DNA of 46,717 bases. Source: Acidobacteriota bacterium (lineage in GTDB: Bacteria; Acidobacteriota; Polarisedimenticolia; J045). Both the position numbers and the translations under genes were made by a program. The stretch is from the NCBI GenBank assembly GCA_025456425.1, contig JALOKP010000016.1:1-46717 (forward strand), given 5' to 3'. Below are positions 23,568 to 31,246 of this stretch, one piece after another. The notes beneath the pieces were generated by a model, which was not told the DNA's origin, made no database searches, and saw only the letters and a program-made list of their open reading frames with translations. Positions within the stretch are counted from its first letter, which is position 1, and every line of letters begins with the position of its first letter.

Positions 23568-25525
23568 CGTTTCCCTCCGGGGGCCGGCCTGGGCCCCGTT
23601 TCCGCCAGCAGCTTGTCGCGCCGCTTCAGGATCGCGCCGATCTGCGCGTTGCTCAGGAGGCCGCCCAGCGCCTGCTTGAGCTGCGCCTCGTTCAGCGCGG
23701 CCAGCTTCTCGCGCAGACCGGGCGCGATCTCCAGCGGCACGTCGACCAGTCCGGGCGGGCGCCCCGTGCCGAGCCGGAAGGCCCGGGTGTGGTCGATCAG
23801 GTGGAGTTTCCAGTCCCCGGGCGTGTAGAGGATGTTCCCCTGGTTGCGATCGGCGTTGTAGATCAGCGCGTCGAAGACCCGCATCACCTGGGTCTGCCGC
23901 TTGAAGGACTCGGCGTCGTAGGGCTCGAGCTTCTCGGTCACCCGCCGGCCCTCGTCGATCGCGTTCTCGACCCAGTCCTGCACCGCGCCGGCGGTCCCGT
24001 CGACGGTCCGCTCGACCGCCACCGGCACCATGTTCATGTCGAGCAGCCGGTCCAGCCTGTAGGCCGCGACATCGTAGACATAGCGGTCGTTGAACTGCAT
24101 CTCCAGCCGCCCGGCGACGCGCACCGTCGAGTCGTGCGTCTCGTCGACGTACTTGAACGCGGCGCGGCGGGTCAGGCCGTCCTTCTGCAGCGTCAGGCGC
24201 CTGGGGCGGGTGATGCCGGACCCGATGTCCTCGGTCTTCGTGACCTGGGCCGTCTTCAGGAACGCTTCGAGCGCCGGGTCGGGCATCCCCTGCACCACGA
24301 CCGGGCGGATCGGCTCCCGGGTCTCGGCCACGGCCGTGGTGTCCCCCGGCTCGGCCGGGTAGAAGACCCTGATCGCGCCCCCCTGCGCGATGACCGCGGC
24401 GCTGCGGCCGCGGTAGACCGCGCTGAGCATCCCGGTGTCGGCGCGCAGCAGGCGCCCGCCGAAGCGCGACGTGACGCGACCGCCCGGCGTCGTCGTGTGG
24501 CCGACGACCGCGGCCTTGGCGCCCAGTTTCGCCAGCGCAGCGTCGAAGATCGGCAGCTCCTGCGGCTCCGGGTTGAGCGAGCTGCCGCGGTACCAGAACG
24601 GGTTCTCGTTGTTGAAGGCGTAGGCCCCGGCGCTGGCCAGCAGGACCTCGGCCGCCTTCGCCGCCGCCGCCGGCAGGGGCCTCCCCCCCGCCTCGGCCTG
24701 CTCCACCTTCTGCCCGGCCTTCTGGAACGACTCGACGAAGCTGGTCTCGGGGTCGAGCACGCCGGCCGCGACCAGCGACTCCCGCGCCTCGATGTAGACC
24801 CGGATCTCCTGCATCAGCTGCCGGTTCAGCGCTTCGGCCCCTTCCGAGGCGATGCTCTCCGGCAGCCCGCCGTGGACGTACGCGACGTCGTCGATCACCA
24901 GGATGAAGGACTTGGAGAGCAGCCAGCGGCCGTACGGGCCGTCCGGCGCGAAGGCCTTCCGGCGCTCGAAGTAGCCGGGCGGGTAGCTCTCGTCGAACTG
25001 CAGCAGCACCCCTTCCGGGCCCGACTCCGCCCCGCTGTTGCGCATGAAGCGGGCCAGCGCCTGCTCCCGCTCCTTCGGGGGCGAGGCCTCGGCGAAGGCG
25101 GCGTAACCGGCCTTCGGGACGTAGCGCAGATCGCCGACCAGGTTCATGACCTCGTGGTTGCCGAGCAGCACGTGGACCTGCCCGCCGGCCTGCGGCGCCT
25201 CGCGCTCGAGCCGCATGATCAGGTCGAGCACCTCGCGCTCCTGCGGGCCGCGATCGAGCAGATCGCCCAGCATGACGAGGTGCGCCTTCCCGCCGCTCCA
25301 GGCCAGCTTGTCGTCGACGAGACCGGAGGCGCGGAGCAGCTCGACCAGCGGTTCGTAAGCCCCGTGCACGTCGCCGATCGCGACGACCCGCTCGGCGCCG
25401 GTGACGCGCCACGGCGCGGCGTCGGCCGGGGCCGCGGCCCGGGCGGGGGGAAGCGTGTCGAGAGCGGCCGCGAGCAGGGCCAGCGCGGCGAGGAGGTGTG
25501 AAGCGCGTCGCGGCGGACGGTTCAT
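23564..25525 (-). CDS. Exported calcineurin-like phosphatase fused to a FAM20/HipA-like kinase domain
   Basis: The protein is 653 aa from ATG 25525 (GAGGGA upstream), with a signal peptide ~1-32. The N-terminal half is a Shewanella-type metallophosphatase with all metal motifs: GDVHG 51-55, GDLLDRG 87-93, GNHE 122-125, VHGG 217-220 and GHTTT 342-346. The C-terminal ~215 residues look like a divergent protein/lipid kinase: a Lys in AAFKYVDE (K458), a VAAYRLDRLL helix (486-495), a catalytic-loop-like ADRNQGN (558-564), and LIDH (576-579) in the place of DFG. The helix and loop resemble FAM20/Four-jointed secreted kinases and HipA/PI-kinase-like folds. Both halves would be outside the cytoplasm. 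4-nt overlaps couple it to the histidine kinase before and PliI after. The phosphatase call is firm; the kinase call is inference. Confidence 0.78.
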   Translation of the reverse strand: MNRPPRRASHLLAALALLAAALDTLPPARAAAPADAAPWRVTGAERVVAIGDVHGAYEPLVELLRASGLVDDKLAWSGGKAHLVMLGDLLDRGPQEREVLDLIMRLEREAPQAGGQVHVLLGNHEVMNLVGDLRYVPKAGYAAFAEASPPKEREQALARFMRNSGAESGPEGVLLQFDESYPPGYFERRKAFAPDGPYGRWLLSKSFILVIDDVAYVHGGLPESIASEGAEALNRQLMQEIRVYIEARESLVAAGVLDPETSFVESFQKAGQKVEQAEAGGRPLPAAAAKAAEVLLASAGAYAFNNENPFWYRGSSLNPEPQELPIFDAALAKLGAKAAVVGHTTTPGGRVTSRFGGRLLRADTGMLSAVYRGRSAAVIAQGGAIRVFYPAEPGDTTAVAETREPIRPVVVQGMPDPALEAFLKTAQVTKTEDIGSGITRPRRLTLQKDGLTRRAAFKYVDETHDSTVRVAGRLEMQFNDRYVYDVAAYRLDRLLDMNMVPVAVERTVDGTAGAVQDWVENAIDEGRRVTEKLEPYDAESFKRQTQVMRVFDALIYNADRNQGNILYTPGDWKLHLIDHTRAFRLGTGRPPGLVDVPLEIAPGLREKLAALNEAQLKQALGGLLSNAQIGAILKRRDKLLAETGPRPAPGGKR

Positions 25526-26715
25526 AGCGGTCCCTCGATCGGCAGCGTGATGCGGAAGGTGGCGCCGCGCCCGGGCGCGCTGCGGGCCTCGATCTCGCCG
25601 CCGTGCTCGCGCACGATGCGCCGGCAGATCGCGAGGCCCCAGCCGGTCCCCTCGCCGCGGGGCTTGGTCGTGAAGCCGGCCTCGAAGATCCGCTCCCGGT
25701 CCTCTTCGGGAATCTCCGGTCCGGTGTTCTCGATCTCGATCACGGCCACTCCCCCCTCCGCGAAGCTGCGCACGGTGATGGTGCCCTGACCGCGGATCGC
25801 CTGCACGCCGTTCCGCAGGATGTTGAGGAAGACCTGGTTGACCTCGTCCGGCCGGCAACGGACCTTCGGGAGCGGGCCGTAGGCCCGTTCCACCGCCACC
25901 CGCGGGTGCATCTCGTGCGCCAGCAGGGCCAGCGACGACTCGATCCCCTCCCTCAGGTCGACCCGCTCGACCGGGGCGGCGTCGAGCCGGGAGAAGGCGC
26001 GCAGCGTCTGGACGACCTTACGGATCCGTTCGCTGGCCTCCTGCAGCAGGTCGATCAGCTCGTTCAGGCCGTCCGTCCGGCCCGCGGCGAGCCGGGCCCG
26101 GACCAGCTCCAGAGACGAGAGGATCGCCCCCAGCGGGGTGTGGATCTCGTGCGCGACGCCGGCCACGATCCGCCCCAGCGCCGCCATCCGCTCGGTGCGC
26201 AGCAGGTCGGCCTGCTCCTCCCGCAGCTGCTCGATCGCCGCCTGCAGCTCGCGCGCGCGCCCGGCCAGCTGTTCGGCCTCCGCGGTCCGCCGCGCGATCT
26301 CCAGGTCGAGCCCGCGGGCCAGCTCGATCAGGTGCCGCTCGAGGCCCAGCGTCAGCGTCACGTCGCGCAGCAGCTCGACCAGGTGCGTGACCCGCCCCGC
26401 GGCGTCGCGGACCGGGACCAGGGTCACTTCCCAAACGCCGGGCGGCGCCGCCGGCCCGGCGGGATCGGCCCGCTCCATCATCCAGCGCAGCGCGTTCCCC
26501 TCCTGCAGCACCTCGCCCGCGCGACAGGGAGGGCACGGCGTCTCGCGGCCGAAGTGGACGGCCCAGCAGGGCCGGCCGGCGGCCTCGCCGAACGACGCGC
26601 GGGCCGCGGCGTTCTGCTCGCGGATCGTGCGCGCCGGGTCGAGCACCGCAGCGGGGTCGGCGTGGGCGCTGAAGAGCGCGCGGCAGGGATCGGGGATCCC
26701 GGGCGCGTCGGTCAC
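25522..26715 (-). CDS. PAS-domain sensor histidine kinase, soluble
   Basis: The protein is 397 aa from GTG 26715, which overlaps the receiver gene stop as GTGA. A PAS domain (~15-120) carries Cys50, Cys61 and Cys64 (PCPPC), a pattern seen in PAS sensors that may bind metal or sense redox state. A coiled coil (~122-175) follows, then HisKA with the phospho-acceptor His189 (VAHEIHTPL), and HATPase_c with N302 (NILRNGVQAI), the ENTG box (329-332) and GEGTGWGLAI (354-363). There is no membrane segment, so it reads a cytoplasmic signal. It should phosphorylate the receiver encoded directly upstream. Confidence 0.92.
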   Translation of the reverse strand: MTDAPGIPDPCRALFSAHADPAAVLDPARTIREQNAAARASFGEAAGRPCWAVHFGRETPCPPCRAGEVLQEGNALRWMMERADPAGPAAPPGVWEVTLVPVRDAAGRVTHLVELLRDVTLTLGLERHLIELARGLDLEIARRTAEAEQLAGRARELQAAIEQLREEQADLLRTERMAALGRIVAGVAHEIHTPLGAILSSLELVRARLAAGRTDGLNELIDLLQEASERIRKVVQTLRAFSRLDAAPVERVDLREGIESSLALLAHEMHPRVAVERAYGPLPKVRCRPDEVNQVFLNILRNGVQAIRGQGTITVRSFAEGGVAVIEIENTGPEIPEEDRERIFEAGFTTKPRGEGTGWGLAICRRIVREHGGEIEARSAPGRGATFRITLPIEGPL

Positions 26716-27176
26716 AGGAGGGCCCGGAACAGCTTCTCGCGGAACGCCGCCATGTCCTCGGTCCGCCGCGCCAGCTCGGCCAGCAGCAGGGCCCGCTCGC
26801 CGGCGCGGCGCAGCACCAGCAGCAGCTCCTCGTTGCGCCAGGGCTTCTCGAGGAAGTGATAGAGCCCGACCTCGTTGATCGCGCGGATCGCGGCGTCCTT
26901 GTCGGCGTACCCGGTGAGCACGATCCGACTCGACTCGGGATGCAGCTCGCGGACCTTCGACAGGAACTGCAGCCCGTCCATCCCCGGCATCAGGTAGTCG
27001 GCCACGACGACGTGCGCCGGGTGCTGCTCGAGGTGGCGCAGCGCGGCGACCGGATCGTTGAAAAGCTGCACGGAGAAGGCGTCCTCGCCCGCGAACAGGA
27101 ACGACAGCGTGCGCGTCACCAGTGCGTCGTCGTCCACGAGGACGACCTCGATCTTCGCGTTCCCCGGCCCGCCCAT
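26712..27176 (-). CDS. Single-domain response regulator (receiver with C-terminal helix)
   Basis: The protein is 154 aa. Acidic pocket residues are D15-D17, the phospho-acceptor is D60 (VVADYLMPGMDG), and the switch residues are T88 and K111, in a KPW motif of the NtrC/RpfG-like type. Residues ~120-154 form one amphipathic helix and no DNA-binding or enzymatic output domain is present. It probably acts by protein contact, for example on the histidine kinase, the transporter or a distant enzyme. GGGGAG precedes the ATG at 27176. It starts 19 bp after the transporter gene and overlaps the kinase gene by 4 nt. Confidence 0.92.
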   Translation of the reverse strand: MGGPGNAKIEVVLVDDDALVTRTLSFLFAGEDAFSVQLFNDPVAALRHLEQHPAHVVVADYLMPGMDGLQFLSKVRELHPESSRIVLTGYADKDAAIRAINEVGLYHFLEKPWRNEELLLVLRRAGERALLLAELARRTEDMAAFREKLFRALL

Positions 27177-27195
27177 CGTCTCCCCTTGCCGCCGC

Positions 27196-30100
27196 TCAGC
27201 CGGCCAGCGTGCGCAGCCGGCCGACCAGGTCGCGCATCAGGCTGCGGCTGATCTCGCTGTGCTCGGCGAGCACGTCGAAGAAGTCCTCGCGGTCGATCGC
27301 CAGCACCCGGACCGGGCCGGCCGCGAGGGCGCGCGCCGAGCGCGGCTCGTCGTCCAGCAGCGACCAGGTGCCCAGCGCCTCGCCTCCGCCCACCGTCCCC
27401 ATGGGCGCCCCGCCGCGGCTCAGCGCCACGCTGCCGTCGAGCACCACGAACAGGCTGTCGGGCGGCGCGCCCTCGTCGAACAGCAGGCTTCCGTCGGGCA
27501 GCACGCGCTCGTGAGCGATCGCGGCGATCAGCGCCAGCTGGTCGGTGGTGACGCCGCGAAAGGCGTCGACGCCACGCAGCGCGACGGCCCGGTCGAGCAG
27601 CGACATCGTCACGCGCCGGTCCCCCTCGCCCGCACCGTCCCTCCGCACGATCCGGCGGGCCTCCTCGCGCAGGACCTCGTCGTCGTGGTCCCAGCGGCGC
27701 GAGGCCGCCGCCTCCGCCCACGGCAGGCTGTGCGCCGCCGCGACCCGCAGCGCGGCGGCGGCGGTCCACGGGTCGGCGCCCAGCGCCAGCTCCCGCAGCG
27801 CCTCGCCGCGGCGGGGGGAAGGGTAACCGATCGGCTCCCCGTGCCGCATCTCGATCACGTGTGCCGGTTCGTCCTCGAGCATCGGCACGACCGCGGCCCG
27901 GAGCGGCCGCGGCAGGGCCGAGTCGAGCAGCTCGAGGGCGTTGTCCCGCAGGTCCTTGCGCCCCGACTCGAGCCCGCGCGCCACCGCCTGGGCCGCCTTG
28001 GGACCGAGCCGCAGGCGCAGCAGCGACAGCACGCGCCGCCGCGTCCGCTCCAGCTCGTCGCGCAGCCGGGCCGCCAGGAACCCGGCCGCCGGCCCCGGCT
28101 CTGCCGCGACCGCGCCGAAGGCCGCCAGGGCCCGGGCGTGCCGCTCGCCGTCGGCGGCGATCTGCGGGTCGACCAGCTCGGGGCCGGCCAGGAGGTTCTC
28201 GGGGTCGCGCTGGCGCAGCCGCTCGATCGCGTGGATCGCCGCCTCGCGCACGTTCTCGTCCGGGTGGCCGAGGTGCTCGACCAGCAGCGCGATCGCTCCC
28301 GAGGAGCCGAGCGCGCGCAGCACCGGCGGAACATGCTGCAGCGCCGCGACCGCGGCGCGGCGCACCGCACGGGTCCCGTCCGGCGGGGCCTCGAGCGCGG
28401 TCCGCAGCGGCTCGATCGCCTCGGCCCCCAGCGCGACCAGCGCGCGGTGCGCCGCCGGCCGGGTGCGGTGCGAGCCGAGCATCGCGACCAGGAGCGGGGC
28501 CAGGTCGGCGCGCCCCAGCCGGCCCGCGCTCTCGGCGGCGTCGGAGCGGACCTCGGGGTCGGGGTCGTCGAGCAGCGCGTCGAGCTGCCCGGCCAGCGCC
28601 GAGTCGAACGGCAGCAGGCCGATCGCGCGGGTCGCCGCGCGGCGCAGCGGCGCCGGCGCGTCGGCGGCCAGCATGCCGGTGAGCACGTGGGCCGCGACCG
28701 GCGTGAACTCGGGGCCGAGCCGCCGCACCAGCAGCGCGAGCATCACCCCCTGGGTGTCGGGCGTCTTGTTTCCGATCAGGGCGAGCGCCCGCTCGCGGCG
28801 CTCCTCGGGGGTCTGGGCCAGCACCAGGTCCAGTCCCTTGGCCAGCAGGTCCTGGTCGGCCTCCTCCAGCCGGTCGAGCAGCTCGGGCGGCATCCCCGAC
28901 GCCCCGGGGGCGAGGAACACTCCCAGCACGCGCGCGCGGACCTCGGGGCTCTCGTGGCGCGCCAGCGCGGCCAGTTCGGGCTCGAGGTCGGGCCCCGGCG
29001 CGAGCGCCGCCATCTCGAGCGCGATCCCGATCGTCTGCGGATCCGCCGCAGCCAGCGCGCGGCGCACGCCGGCCCGCGCGTCGGCGTCGATCAGCGAGGC
29101 GTCCAGCTCGTAGCTGGCGCGCGCGCTCTTCGCTCCCAGCGACGTCGCCAGTTCGTCGATGTACGACTGCCGCAGCCGGCGCGCCAGCAGCAGCCAGAGC
29201 GCGAGCAGCACCAGGTTGACCCAGCCGATCGCCCCGATCGAGAGGTTCAGCCAGGTCGCCAGCACCAGCAGCACCAGCCCGCCGGTCGCGTCGCCCAGCC
29301 GGTCCAGCACCATGTCGATCGCCGACTTGACCTGGACCTTGATCTCCATCGGGACCGGCAGGTAGGCCAGCTCCTTGCTGGAGCGGTCGATCGAGTGCTT
29401 GAAGGCCCCGTCGCTGGCCTTCATGAAGACCGCGGCCCACAGCCCGCCGGCCACGATCAGCGTCGTCTCGCCCGCCAGCAGCGAGAGCGGCAGCACCAGG
29501 ATCGCCGCGCCCAGGCCCAGCGAGCGCAGGACCGGCCGCACGACCCCGAGCTGGACCACCAGGCCGATCGCCGACATCGCGGACAGCGCGGCCGCGAAGA
29601 AGGCGGTCAGCTCGTCGCGGTCGAACCCCGCCCCGGCCGCCGCCGCCTTGAACTGGAAGTCGACGATCGTCGTCGCCAGCGCACCGACGAAGACCAGCGA
29701 AGCCAGCACCTTCAGGTGCGGCGAGGCGGCGATCTTCTGCGCGCTGACCGCCAGGCTCCAGGGCAGGACCTCGTCACGGCGGGTTCGCAGCACCGGCAGG
29801 CGGTAGCTCGCGATCAGCCGCACCAGCACGATCGCGACGACCAGCAGCCCGGCGACCACCAGCAGCAGCTGCTCGGTCCCGACCTTCAGCGCCAGCACGC
29901 TGGCCAGGGCGCCACCGACGATCGCCCCCGCGATCCCGCCGCCGCCGACCAGCCCGAACACGCGCTTGGCCTCGCGCGTGGTGAAGACCTCGTTGGCCAG
30001 GGTCCAGACCTGGACCGGCGCCGCGATCCCGAAGAAGCCGACCCAGATGTAGAGCACCGGGTAAAGCCAGCGCAGCCCCATCCGGGCCAGGAACCAGAAC

Positions 30101-30408
30101 AGCACCAGGTTCGAGATGAAGAAGGCCAGGGTCCAGGTCGTCAGCCGGGCCGCCGAGACCCGCCGTGAGAGCCGGATGTAGCCGTCGACGAAGATCCCGA
30201 CCAGCAGCGCGATCCCGAAGATCACGTAGGGGAGCTTCATCGCGCTGAAGGCCGAGATGAACAGCGCGTCGCGGACGGCCTTGAGGATCAGGTAGGACGC
30301 GATGACGACGCCCAGGTAGAGCGTCAGCAGCAGGGCCCGCCGCCCCTCGCCGCGGCGCAGCGCGAAGGTCCGGTGGAGCCAGGCCACGATCCGGTTCGGG
30401 GGGACCAT
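27196..30408 (-). CDS. ATP/ADP translocase-like (NTT) transporter fused to HEAT repeats and a cyclic-nucleotide-binding domain
   Basis: The protein is 1070 aa. Residues ~25-430 contain about 11-12 membrane helices with features of the NTT/MFS fold (LILKAVRDALFISAF, ANEVFTTREAKRVFG, DRSSKELAYLPVPMEIK). Residues ~440-900 are Ala/Leu-rich helix pairs of HEAT type (DDPDPEVRSDAAESAGRLG, GHPDENVREAAIHAIERL). The last ~130 residues are a CRP-like cNMP domain (GSLLFDEGAPPDSLFVVLDG). NTT proteins of endosymbionts exchange ATP for ADP; relatives with HEAT and cNMP parts occur in free-living bacteria with uncertain substrate. The cyclic-nucleotide domain suggests gating of transport. It is 31 bp behind fabI and 19 bp before the receiver gene. 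Confidence 0.85.
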   Translation of the reverse strand: MVPPNRIVAWLHRTFALRRGEGRRALLLTLYLGVVIASYLILKAVRDALFISAFSAMKLPYVIFGIALLVGIFVDGYIRLSRRVSAARLTTWTLAFFISNLVLFWFLARMGLRWLYPVLYIWVGFFGIAAPVQVWTLANEVFTTREAKRVFGLVGGGGIAGAIVGGALASVLALKVGTEQLLLVVAGLLVVAIVLVRLIASYRLPVLRTRRDEVLPWSLAVSAQKIAASPHLKVLASLVFVGALATTIVDFQFKAAAAGAGFDRDELTAFFAAALSAMSAIGLVVQLGVVRPVLRSLGLGAAILVLPLSLLAGETTLIVAGGLWAAVFMKASDGAFKHSIDRSSKELAYLPVPMEIKVQVKSAIDMVLDRLGDATGGLVLLVLATWLNLSIGAIGWVNLVLLALWLLLARRLRQSYIDELATSLGAKSARASYELDASLIDADARAGVRRALAAADPQTIGIALEMAALAPGPDLEPELAALARHESPEVRARVLGVFLAPGASGMPPELLDRLEEADQDLLAKGLDLVLAQTPEERRERALALIGNKTPDTQGVMLALLVRRLGPEFTPVAAHVLTGMLAADAPAPLRRAATRAIGLLPFDSALAGQLDALLDDPDPEVRSDAAESAGRLGRADLAPLLVAMLGSHRTRPAAHRALVALGAEAIEPLRTALEAPPDGTRAVRRAAVAALQHVPPVLRALGSSGAIALLVEHLGHPDENVREAAIHAIERLRQRDPENLLAGPELVDPQIAADGERHARALAAFGAVAAEPGPAAGFLAARLRDELERTRRRVLSLLRLRLGPKAAQAVARGLESGRKDLRDNALELLDSALPRPLRAAVVPMLEDEPAHVIEMRHGEPIGYPSPRRGEALRELALGADPWTAAAALRVAAAHSLPWAEAAASRRWDHDDEVLREEARRIVRRDGAGEGDRRVTMSLLDRAVALRGVDAFRGVTTDQLALIAAIAHERVLPDGSLLFDEGAPPDSLFVVLDGSVALSRGGAPMGTVGGGEALGTWSLLDDEPRSARALAAGPVRVLAIDREDFFDVLAEHSEISRSLMRDLVGRLRTLAG

Positions 30409-30439
30409 CGCGCCCTGCCGCCCCGCTTCCCGCGCGCGC

Positions 30440-31225
30440 TCAGGCGCCGAGGATGTTCATGCCGCAGTCGACGAACAGCGTGGCCCCGGTCACCCCGGAC
30501 GACAGCTCCGAGGCCAGGTAGACCGCCGTGCCGCCGACGTCGACCCCCTCGACCCCGCGCCGCAGCGGCGAGCGCCGCTCGGACTCGGAGAGCATCGACT
30601 TGAGCCCGCCGATCCCCGACGCGGCCAGCGTCTTGAACGCGCCGCCGGAGATCGCGTTGACGCGGATCTTCTCGGGCCCCAGCTCCTCGGCCAGGTAGCG
30701 CACGCTGGACTCGAGCGCGGCCTTGCAGGCCCCCATCGCGTTGTAGCCGGGAAAGACCTTGTCGCCGCCGTAGTGGCTCATCGTCATGATCGAGCCGCCG
30801 CCGGCCGCGGCCAGCAGCGGCCGCGCGCCGCGCGCGACGGCGATCAGCGAGTAGACCGAGGTGTCCATCGCCATCAGGAACGAGGCCCGCGGGGTCTCGA
30901 CGAACTTGCCGGGCTGCAGGTACTCGCGGTCGGCGAAGGCGATCGAGTGGACCACGAAGTCGAGCCGCGGGAAGTCCTTCGCGTAGAGCTCGAACAGCCG
31001 GACGACGTCCTGGTCCTTGCAGACGTCGCAGGGCGCGATCCAGGGGTCGGCGATGTTCAGCGCGTCGACCGCGAAGCGCGTGCGGGCCTCGTTCTTCTCG
31101 CCGGGGAGCGCGTTGAAGGCCAGCTCCGCCCCGGCCTCCTCCAGCGCCTTGGCGATGTGCCAGGCGTAGGAGCGCTCGTTCGCGATCCCGAGGATCAGCC
31201 CGTACTTGCCGTCGAGCAGCGCCAT
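30440..31225 (-). CDS. fabI: Enoyl-ACP reductase (NADH), FabI type
   Basis: The protein is 261 aa from ATG 31225, with GGAGG ahead. The FabI nucleotide site GIANERSYAW (residues ~13-22) and the active-site pair Tyr161/Lys168 (YNAMGACK, Tyr-x6-Lys) are present. It performs the last reduction of fatty-acid elongation in the cytoplasm. One oddity: the position equivalent to Tyr146 of E. coli FabI appears to be His151 (SHYGG), although Tyr152 is next to it. It lies 21 bp after the acyl-CoA dehydrogenase gene. Confidence 0.93.
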   Translation of the reverse strand: MALLDGKYGLILGIANERSYAWHIAKALEEAGAELAFNALPGEKNEARTRFAVDALNIADPWIAPCDVCKDQDVVRLFELYAKDFPRLDFVVHSIAFADREYLQPGKFVETPRASFLMAMDTSVYSLIAVARGARPLLAAAGGGSIMTMSHYGGDKVFPGYNAMGACKAALESSVRYLAEELGPEKIRVNAISGGAFKTLAASGIGGLKSMLSESERRSPLRRGVEGVDVGGTAVYLASELSSGVTGATLFVDCGMNILGA

Positions 31226-31246
31226 GCGGCCTCCGCCGGTTCCGAA

